DNA from: a virus
DNA: 20,347 nt
Virus record (IMG/VR): IMGVR_UViG_3300021356_001230
Span: 1 to 20,347 of that record
Direction: 5' to 3' (one strand)
In this document: piece by piece, positions 7,508 to 12,390 of the stretch
How the letters are laid out: each line of letters begins with the position of its first letter
Numbering within the stretch: position 1 is the stretch's first letter
Position numbers and translations under genes: made by a program
Notes under the pieces: model-generated
Databases searched by the model: none
What the model saw: only the letters and a program-made list of their open reading frames with translations
What the model was told of the DNA's origin: nothing

Positions 7508-7763
7508 TATTTTCCTCACTTGTTATCAATAGTATAATGTAATGAATGGCCTTGAATAAATCTTTTTTATTCTTACCACCTTTTTTGCCATACCTGGCAA
7601 GATATTTCATCGCATTACCACGACAAAAATCTGATGCAATCCCTATTGATTGAAATAGGTCTTGTACTTGTATGTCTTTATGAACATAATGTTGTCCATA
7701 TGTTGATTTGATGTAGTCTTTAACATCATTCAATATTTTATCTTCATTATATTTAAAACTCAT
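7494..7763 (-). CDS. DUF3310-type small phage protein
   Basis: An 89-aa protein with the hallmarks of DUF3310: YIKSTYGQHYVHKDIQVQDLF at the N-terminus, and DFCRGNAMKYLARYGKKGGKNKKDLFKAIHYIILLI as the core (the family pattern is F..GN..KY..R...K.....DL.KA..Y). Proteins of this family are common in phages and sometimes annotated as nucleotide kinases, without good evidence. GGAG lies 5 nt upstream of the ATG and a strong promoter lies at 7773-7801, making this the first gene of the replication operon. It overlaps gp45 by 14 nt. The function is unknown. Confidence 0.85.
   Translation of the reverse strand: MSFKYNEDKILNDVKDYIKSTYGQHYVHKDIQVQDLFQSIGIASDFCRGNAMKYLARYGKKGGKNKKDLFKAIHYIILLITSEENNEDK
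7504..7521 (-). promoter_or_regulatory. gp45 ribosome-binding site and probable RegA operator
   Basis: The minus-strand RNA reads AAUGAGGAAAAUAAUGAA around the gp45 start (AUG at 7505-7507). From memory, the T4 gene 44 RegA site is close to AAUGAGGAAAUUAUG, so this is nearly the same element, and RegA is encoded a few genes away. GAGG is the SD. The element also decides the gp45 start. RegA binding itself is inference. Confidence 0.5.
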
Positions 7764-7772
7764 ATGGACTCC

Positions 7773-7801
7773 ATTATATCAGGTTTATTAGTTTTTGTCA
7801 A
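7773..7801 (-). promoter_or_regulatory. Sigma70-like promoter of the replication operon
   Basis: Minus-strand -35 TTGACA (7796-7801) and -10 TATAAT (7773-7778), both full consensus, with a 17-bp spacer ending AACCTGA (extended -10 TG). The -35 lies in the last codons (LDKN-stop) of the upstream HNH gene. It should drive DUF3310, gp45, gp44, sulfotransferase, gp62 and regA. Consensus boxes suggest recognition by unmodified host RNA polymerase early in infection. Confidence 0.85.
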
Positions 7802-9137
7802 GGGTTCTTTTGTAATCGTTCAGATTCATCGTTCCCATGTCTCTATTGTGTGATTTTCTAACCATTACCATATTCTCACGTGTAGATTGTCCACCATGAT
7901 GATGTGATATAATATGGGCTGCTTCTGCATCCTCATAATTTAGGTCTAGTCCATCGACACCACATTTATAATCTTGCAATGCTAATTGATCTGTCTTCTC
8001 TTTATGAGTATATGATCTCTTAGGGTCTTGTAAGATTACGTTTGATTTAATATCAAACTCTTGCAACAACCATGTTACAGTTTGTTTAATCTTTTTCTCG
8101 TGGTGTGGCGCACCAAGATACTTTGTAAATGCCTCTGGTATAAGTCTAGCAGAGTTGTCAAAGTCAAAGTCAACTTTGTCATCAGCATATTTACCGTTCT
8201 TATCTTGTAGAATTGCTAATGCTTTTCTATAAGACTTGATAAATTTCTGATAGTCTTCTACTCTAAACTTACCATAAGTATCAACCATGTGATAGTATAA
8301 GAAAGACAGCATCTTAAAATCTTGCTGTGTTATACCATGGTTCTCTATAGTCTTTTTTGCCACTGCACAATTCAATAGAAAGTTTAAATGGTCTTTTACT
8401 TTTTCACTTACAGTTTTTACATCTACATCTTCCTCGTACATGTTCTCTAAGTCATCATCACTAGACGCACCTAAAAGTTTTGGTTGTGTGTGTCTGTATA
8501 CGATACGAGCAACCAACTCCTCAGTTTTAAGTCTAGCATTGTTAAAGTGTAAGTATTTAAACTTGGCTTCTTTACCAGCAACTTGTGAGTAATCAAACAA
8601 TTCATGTATTGTATTATTCACACCTTGTACTACTCTTACTAATTCTCTAATGTAATTAGCAATTGGTAAGTCACCATATGAGTTAAGCATTTCCATATGA
8701 TTAACATCTGTAGTTTCGTTTAACGTTCTAAAGATGAAACCTTTGGTGTATGCATCTAATGGTTCGTAAACGGAAAGAACAATCTCATAATTTAAAAACT
8801 GTCTTTGTTTTTCGTCAGACAATTCGTTGAAGTATTTTCCATTTACTTTAAATTTGTTATTTAAGTATTGCCAGATGTATCTTTTTCTGTGACCACCATC
8901 AACAGATTCATAATCGTATTTACTGTCTAAGATGGATGTCAAAGTAATTTGACCAATATCAATACCAAGTAAGATTGCATTAATAATGCCCTCTCTTTTT
9001 TCTGGTCCTACTGTTACTGGAAGTCTTTGACCGACTGGCTGACAATCTATTTTAGTGTACCAATCGTTTTTAAATTGTTCAATATTTAATGTTTGCTTAT
9101 TGAACTTTTTTACGTTTACTTTTTCTCTTAACGTCAT
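7788..9137 (-). CDS. DUF262-like / HNH endonuclease
   Basis: A 449-aa protein with two recognisable parts. The N-terminal region resembles DUF262 (the ParB/Srx-like fold of GmrS): the motif SVDGGHRKRYIWQYLNNKF (about 78-96) matches the DGQQR..A pattern of that family, followed by EIVLSVYEP. The C-terminus is an HNH nuclease: C392, then AEAAHIISHHHGG (about 404-416), N422 and H430 in ENMVMVRKSHN. DUF262 joined to HNH is the GmrSD-type architecture known from modification-dependent restriction, but HNH proteins of phages can also be homing or packaging nucleases. It has its own promoter (9196-9224) and an SD, AAGGAG, presented as the loop of a short GC stem (CGGC/GCCG). Whether it attacks host, rival phage or own DNA is unknown. 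Confidence 0.8.
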   Translation of the reverse strand: MTLREKVNVKKFNKQTLNIEQFKNDWYTKIDCQPVGQRLPVTVGPEKREGIINAILLGIDIGQITLTSILDSKYDYESVDGGHRKRYIWQYLNNKFKVNGKYFNELSDEKQRQFLNYEIVLSVYEPLDAYTKGFIFRTLNETTDVNHMEMLNSYGDLPIANYIRELVRVVQGVNNTIHELFDYSQVAGKEAKFKYLHFNNARLKTEELVARIVYRHTQPKLLGASSDDDLENMYEEDVDVKTVSEKVKDHLNFLLNCAVAKKTIENHGITQQDFKMLSFLYYHMVDTYGKFRVEDYQKFIKSYRKALAILQDKNGKYADDKVDFDFDNSARLIPEAFTKYLGAPHHEKKIKQTVTWLLQEFDIKSNVILQDPKRSYTHKEKTDQLALQDYKCGVDGLDLNYEDAEAAHIISHHHGGQSTRENMVMVRKSHNRDMGTMNLNDYKRTLDKN

Positions 9138-9195
9138 TTGTTTGCGGCCTCCTTGCCGTGTTTATTAATTGCCTCTTATTGAGGTATTTGATATT

Positions 9196-9224
9196 ACTAT
9201 ATCAGGTTTTGACTTAAAAGTCAA
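9196..9224 (-). promoter_or_regulatory. Sigma70-like promoter for the DUF262-HNH gene
   Basis: Minus-strand -35 TTGACT (9219-9224), 17-bp spacer ending AACCTGA, -10 TATAGT (9196-9201). The -35 lies within a near-perfect inverted repeat, TTGACTTTTAAGTCAA, a possible operator. A 5' leader of about 50 nt follows, containing the SD in a small GC hairpin. Confidence 0.78.
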
Positions 9225-9232
9225 GGGTATAA

Positions 9233-9265
9233 TAGGGGGATGTGACAACTTTGCCCACCCCCCTA
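9233..9265 (-). terminator. Stem-loop after hsp20 (repeat element copy 1)
   Basis: TAGGGGG (9233-9239) pairs with CCCCCTA (9259-9265), 10 nt after the hsp20 stop codon. There is no long U-run on the minus side, so termination strength is uncertain; the plus side has TAAAATTTTGTTT. The loop carries TGTGACAACTTTGCCCA, shared with copies at 12324, 14698 and 14838. Confidence 0.5.
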
Positions 9266-9274
9266 AAATTTTGT

Positions 9275-9691
9275 TTAGTCAATCGAAATAGTTTTTGGTT
9301 TTTTATCTTCTGGTATTTCTCTTACCATAGAGATTTCCAATAAACCGTTTTCGAACTTAGCACCTTTCACTTTGACCTCATCGTTGAGTGTCCATGATCT
9401 TTCAAATGATCTAGTGCTGATACCTCTATAAATGTGTTCGTCCTCAGAGTTGTCCTCTAACTTCTTAGATTTAACTGTAAGCACGTTTTCTTTTACTTCA
9501 ATATCGACAGTATCTTTAGACCATCCAGCAAGTGCTAATTGAATTTTGTAGTTGTCACCATCTTTTGATTTGATCAAATTGTATGGTGGATAACTTGGTG
9601 CAGGTGTATCAAGTAACCTGTCAAAGTCATCGAAAAGTGAATCGAAACCAATTGAAAATGGTCTCAGTTTGTGAAACGTTGTTAGCGTCAT
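9275..9691 (-). CDS. Small heat-shock protein Hsp20 (alpha-crystallin domain)
   Basis: A 138-aa holdase chaperone of the IbpA type. The alpha-crystallin domain spans about residues 37-128: YKIQLALAGWSKDTVDIEVKENVLTV, RGISTRSFERSWTL, and the family-typical AKFENGLLEISMVRE. The C-terminal ISI in KPKTISID is the IxI motif used to assemble oligomers. Hsp20 genes are frequent in marine T4-like phages and are thought to assist folding or assembly of virion proteins. It is a one-gene unit, with a hairpin before and after it and a strong SD (AAGGAGGG) upstream of the ATG. A weaker promoter candidate lies at 9751-9778. Confidence 0.95.
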   Translation of the reverse strand: MTLTTFHKLRPFSIGFDSLFDDFDRLLDTPAPSYPPYNLIKSKDGDNYKIQLALAGWSKDTVDIEVKENVLTVKSKKLEDNSEDEHIYRGISTRSFERSWTLNDEVKVKGAKFENGLLEISMVREIPEDKKPKTISID

Positions 9692-9726
9692 ATTGTTTGC
9701 CCTCCTTAAGCGGCGTTGTTATGAAC

Positions 9727-9738
9727 CCACATATGTGG
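9727..9738. repeat. 12-bp perfect palindrome in the hsp20 leader
   Basis: CCACATATGTGG lies between the candidate hsp20 promoter and the SD. It could be an operator or a small leader hairpin; no function is assigned. Confidence 0.4.
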
Positions 9739-9750
9739 CGTTCTTATTAA

Positions 9751-9778
9751 TATATAGTGTCTATTTTTATTTTTTCAA
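9751..9778 (-). promoter_or_regulatory. Candidate promoter for hsp20
   Basis: Minus-strand TTGAAA (9773-9778) and TATATA (9751-9756) are 16 bp apart; a shifted TATATT gives 18 bp. Unlike the seven main promoters it lacks AACCTGA. The AT-rich TATATTAATA could instead be a late-type element. Weak evidence. Confidence 0.4.
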
Positions 9779-9808
9779 GTGGGGACCCACACTTTTTTTG
9801 GTCCCCAC
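9779..9808 (-). terminator. Strong stem-loop upstream of hsp20
   Basis: GTGGGGACC (9779-9787) pairs perfectly with GGTCCCCAC (9800-9808) around a loop rich in A on the minus strand. It abuts the -35 of the hsp20 promoter candidate, so it probably insulates hsp20 from the S21 operon. No U-run follows on the minus strand. Confidence 0.5.
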
Positions 9809-9815
9809 ATAATTA

Positions 9816-9832
9816 GTAACGAGAGGCGTTAC
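9816..9832. other. Short hairpin with a purine-rich or CCTCT loop
   Basis: GTAACG (9816-9821) and CGTTAC (9827-9832) form a perfect 6-bp stem. The minus-strand loop is CCTCT, complementary to SD sequences. It is one of three hairpins in the 213-bp gap between hsp20 and the gene ending at 9905; no coding sequence is apparent there. Confidence 0.35.
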
Positions 9833-9874
9833 CAGATGGACTTACGAATAGCCATCAAAACTATTTAGAAAGGA

Positions 9875-9890
9875 AGGGCCCGAAGGCCCT
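9875..9890 (-). terminator. UUCG-capped terminator hairpin
   Basis: On the minus strand AGGGCC-TTCG-GGCCCT forms a 6-bp GC stem closed by the extra-stable C(UUCG)G tetraloop, followed by TCCTTTCT. It begins 15 nt after the stop codon at 9905 and is the best terminator in the window, ending the S21 operon. Confidence 0.7.
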
Positions 9891-9904
9891 AACTTTATTT
9901 TGGT

Positions 9905-10162
9905 TTACGATGTGTAAACTAGATTACCAGTCGCCTTTAAACCAGCAGCGATAATCTCTTTGGTAGGTGTACCAATTCTGTAAGAAGTACCGTTAGTACC
10001 TTTATTGATATACACCATGTTACCTTTTCTTCTTAAACCATCAACGACAGTTCTCGGAGATTGGAACCCATATTTACCTTGGGCCTGTTTCCATGAGATG
10101 GATTCACCTCTTTGTAGTGCATTTAAGAACTTTTGAGTTCTGCTTAATGTCTTTCTACCCAT
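9905..10162 (-). CDS. Small basic protein, possible winged-helix DNA-binding protein
   Basis: An 85-aa product, MGRKTLSRTQKFLNALQRGE at its start, then SWKQAQGKYGFQSPRTVVDGLRRKGN and a C-terminal SYRIGTPTKEIIAAGLKATG. The order (helix, helix, recognition-like helix, then MVYINK and YRIG strands) suggests a small helix-turn-helix or winged-helix fold. I do not recognise the family with confidence. The ATG at 10160-10162 is chosen because AAGGAG (10171-10176) lies 8 nt upstream. The same frame is open further upstream, with an ATG at 10243 giving 112 aa, but longer starts run into the S21 gene. It ends just before the UUCG terminator. Function, perhaps regulatory, is inference. Confidence 0.7.
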   Translation of the reverse strand: MGRKTLSRTQKFLNALQRGESISWKQAQGKYGFQSPRTVVDGLRRKGNMVYINKGTNGTSYRIGTPTKEIIAAGLKATGNLVYTS

Positions 10163-10247
10163 ATTTTTTTCTCCTTTATATGTTGTAGTTGTTTTTGATT
10201 CCACAGACACCACGTCCGATAGAATATTGAAAAACGATTTTAACATG

Positions 10248-10451
10248 TTATTCACGCTCCATTCTTCGTTTTTGTGCTTTTCTCCATCTTCGAATGTTCT
10301 CTTTTTTGAGACGCAATTTCTTCTCAGATGGTTTTTCATAATAACGTCTTTGTTTCAATTCTTTCATTACACCGTCTTTAAGCATTTTCTTCTTTAAGAC
10401 ACGAATTGCTTTCTCAACATTATTATTGAAAACTCTAATTTCGATAGCCAT
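10248..10451 (-). CDS. rpsU: Ribosomal protein bS21
   Basis: A 67-aa highly basic protein: MAIEIRVFNNNVEKAIRVLKKKM at the N-terminus, then RRYYEKPSEKKLRLK and a lysine/arginine-rich tail. This is the bS21 pattern (KAIR.LK..., R.YYEKPS..R..K), full length. In bacteria S21 binds the 30S platform close to the anti-SD region and helps mRNA selection. Phage copies are known in marine phages and can replace the host protein in ribosomes, possibly favouring phage mRNA. The start is fixed by a full-consensus SD, AAGGAGG (10461-10467), which overlaps the stop of the upstream gene. The small basic protein at 9905-10162 follows it. Confidence 0.95.
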   Translation of the reverse strand: MAIEIRVFNNNVEKAIRVLKKKMLKDGVMKELKQRRYYEKPSEKKLRLKKENIRRWRKAQKRRMERE

Positions 10452-10466
10452 ACTATATTACCTCCT

Positions 10467-11075
10467 TCACGTAGACCATTTTATATCACGTTTATTTGAT
10501 TTTGGAACCTCATCCAATAAATCAGTAAGTCTTTTGATTTCTGTTTTATGCTGTTCCAATTCAAATTCTTTTCGTTCTCGGTAATCCATATGTTTACTAT
10601 CGAGTTTATCTAATCTGTTTTCTATAGATGCTTTTTCTTTTTTAAGTGCTGTCACCTCTGCTTCTAAGTCTTCTATATCGTTTTTAAAATCTTTTGTAAT
10701 TCTTTCTGCGGCTGCTTGTTCCCCAGCCTGATCTGCTTTGATCATCATACCTTGGTGTGTATAAGATACTTCATTCATAAATTTTTTCATCAACTTGCCA
10801 ATGTACTCAGTTTTAATTACTGGAGTGGCATCGATTATACCAGTTATCTGTTTGTATAATCTATTCAGACTAGCAGAGTTGTCCTGCACGTCCATATTCA
10901 AAATCTTTTCGACCTCATCATCCATAAACGATGCTTCTTCATTAATACGTCTGAAGAAACCCTCGTGCCAATATGCATCTGGCGACATGACCGCAGGAGA
11001 TGCCAGAGGCCCCTTTGAGGGCCCCTGGTTGAGGTCTACATTACGGATAGGTTTTGAATGGTCTCTCTTAGTCAT
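10467..11075 (-). CDS. Coiled-coil protein of unknown function downstream of cobS
   Basis: A 202-aa protein I cannot assign to a family. The N-terminal 30 residues are polar and Gly/Pro-rich (NQGPSKGPLASP); the middle is helical (INEEASFMDDEVEKILNMD; IGKLMKKFMNEV). Residues about 125-190 are a long charged coiled coil (DIEDLEAEVTALKKEKASIE; EFELEQHKTEIKRLTDLLDE). The ATG overlaps the CobS stop by 8 nt (ATGACTAA), so it is co-translated with the AAA+ ATPase and may be its adaptor; that is inference. A strong GC hairpin (11003-11028) lies in codons about 17-25. There is no signal peptide or membrane segment. Confidence 0.75.
   Translation of the reverse strand: MTKRDHSKPIRNVDLNQGPSKGPLASPAVMSPDAYWHEGFFRRINEEASFMDDEVEKILNMDVQDNSASLNRLYKQITGIIDATPVIKTEYIGKLMKKFMNEVSYTHQGMMIKADQAGEQAAAERITKDFKNDIEDLEAEVTALKKEKASIENRLDKLDSKHMDYRERKEFELEQHKTEIKRLTDLLDEVPKSNKRDIKWST
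11003..11028 (-). other. GC-rich hairpin inside the coiled-coil gene
   Basis: On the minus strand CCAGGGGCCC and the later GGGCCTCTGG pair over 10 bp with a single G-U, plus a closing U-G, around a CAAA loop. It is exceptional in this AT-rich sequence and lies about 50 nt after the start codon. No U-run follows. It might slow translation, protect or process the mRNA, or attenuate transcription. Confidence 0.5.
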
Positions 11076-12246
11076 TATCTAATTGGCCATCCTCCTCACT
11101 ATCATTGGAATCCATATCTGTCTCAGCGTTTAACTGAGATAGATCCTCGCCTGCATCAACTTTAGTATACAGGTCTAGGAAACTGTTTTTAGTATCCTCA
11201 TCAAATCTGTTAGTACAAACTTGAATTGCCTTCATTTTATTTTTGAAGATTGCATATGCATTGGCAATGTGGACAATTCTTCTAGTGGAGATGATCTCAT
11301 CAATACCACCATCATAAAATGTTTTTCTGATAACGTCTGCCCACTTAACTAAGTTTTCGGCAAACTTCTTATCGTTAATACCAAGGTCTTGGAATACCTT
11401 TAGTACAATGTTTGTTTCGATCTTCATCGAAGGATACGATTGCTCGAAAGTAATCGGAAATCTCTCAAGGAATGCTTCGTTCAAAACATTAGTACCGATA
11501 AATCTACCATCTTCGGAACCCTTACCTTTAGTGTTGGCAGTGGCAACGATATTGAAACCTTTAGCAGGTTCTACATACTCGTTGATCTTTTTAAGGAACA
11601 CGCCCTTACCTTCTAAGATAGGTTGAAGACACATAATCTTATTCGATGCAAGGTCGATCTCATCTAAAAGAAGAACCGCACCTCTTTTCATCGCATCAAC
11701 AACTGGACCATCGTGCCATGCTGTTTCACCGTTAACAAGTCTGAAACCACCAAGTAAATCGTCCTCATCAGTTTCGATTGTTACGTTAACTCTGATACAC
11801 TCTCTACCGAGTTCGGCACATGATTGTAAAACGTTTAGAGTTTTACCGTTACCAGATAGACCAGTAATGAAAGTAGGATAAAACATCTTAGCTTTGATCA
11901 CTGATTTAATATCTTTGTAATGACCCCAAGGCACAAACGTTTGATCTTTAGTTGGAACAACGTTCTCAGCTTTGTTAGATGTCATTGATACTTTTGCTGT
12001 CTTAACTTCTTCAACAGCTTTAACTTCAGGAATTGAAATCGATTGACCTTGAACAGGAAGTTTGTAAACACCTCTTGCAAGTCTAAACGCAGGATCTTTG
12101 ATCAACCACGCAGGTGACGATTTCATTTTCAATTTCTTATTCACCTGTTTGATCTGAGATTTTGTAATCTCAGTATTACCGAACATACTTGAACATGTAT
12201 CAACATACTCTTTTTGTTTGGCATTTAGGTTTTCATAGTTTAACAT
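11068..12246 (-). CDS. cobS: CobS-like / MoxR-type AAA+ ATPase
   Basis: A 392-aa AAA+ ATPase. Residues about 1-70 form a small N-terminal region (LNAKQKEYVDTCSSMFGN). The ATPase core follows: Walker A FITGLSGNGKTLNVLQS (about 126-142), the DDLLGGFRLVNGETAWHDGP segment typical of CobS/MoxR (about 162-181), and Walker B AVLLLDEIDLAS (about 190-201). The sensor and arginine-finger segment is EAFLERFPITFEQSYPS. Such ATPases pair with a VWA protein; the gene immediately upstream (12391-14649) is exactly that. No CobN-like large chelatase subunit is visible, so cobalt chelation is unproven and a MoxR-VWA remodelling machine is as likely. Promoter at 12275-12303, with GAGG before the ATG. Confidence 0.88.
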   Translation of the reverse strand: MLNYENLNAKQKEYVDTCSSMFGNTEITKSQIKQVNKKLKMKSSPAWLIKDPAFRLARGVYKLPVQGQSISIPEVKAVEEVKTAKVSMTSNKAENVVPTKDQTFVPWGHYKDIKSVIKAKMFYPTFITGLSGNGKTLNVLQSCAELGRECIRVNVTIETDEDDLLGGFRLVNGETAWHDGPVVDAMKRGAVLLLDEIDLASNKIMCLQPILEGKGVFLKKINEYVEPAKGFNIVATANTKGKGSEDGRFIGTNVLNEAFLERFPITFEQSYPSMKIETNIVLKVFQDLGINDKKFAENLVKWADVIRKTFYDGGIDEIISTRRIVHIANAYAIFKNKMKAIQVCTNRFDEDTKNSFLDLYTKVDAGEDLSQLNAETDMDSNDSEEDGQLDND

Positions 12247-12274
12247 AATATATACCTCATTAGTTTATGTTTAT

Positions 12275-12303
12275 ATGCTATCAGGATTCCCTCGAATTGT
12301 CAA
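12275..12303 (-). promoter_or_regulatory. Sigma70-like promoter for the cobS operon
   Basis: Minus-strand -35 TTGACA (12298-12303), 17-bp spacer ending ATCCTGA, -10 TAGCAT (12275-12280). Same spacer length and CCTGA extension as the other family members. It should drive cobS, the coiled-coil gene, S21 and the small basic gene. Confidence 0.72.
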
Positions 12304-12323
12304 GGCCTAATCCGGATTTTATT

Positions 12324-12346
12324 GGGGGGTGCGACAGCTTTGCCCA
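12324..12346 (-). repeat. Intergenic repeat element, copy 2
   Basis: The plus strand carries GGGGGGTGCGACAGC followed by TTTGCCCA, matching copies at 9235-9258, 14698-14722 and 14838-14856. Flanking ATTGGG (from 12321) and CCCAAT (to 12348) can pair. It lies between the CobT-like stop and the cobS promoter. Confidence 0.55.
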
Positions 12347-12350
12347 ATTT

Positions 12351-12366
12351 GTTGCATTTTTGCAAC
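12351..12366 (-). terminator. Small stem-loop after the CobT-like gene
   Basis: GTTGCA and TGCAAC form a perfect 6-bp stem with a 4-nt loop, 24 nt beyond the CobT-like stop codon. The U-rich side is on the plus strand, so its role as a minus-strand terminator is doubtful. Confidence 0.4.
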
Positions 12367-12390
12367 ACTTTTGTTCTCTGTTTGTTCTCA

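Noticed and set aside
10163-10339. Extension of the gene ending at 9905 up to a start at 10339 (144 aa)
   Set aside because: The extra residues are read through the S21 gene in another frame and look like its shadow; a good SD lies just before the ATG at 10162.
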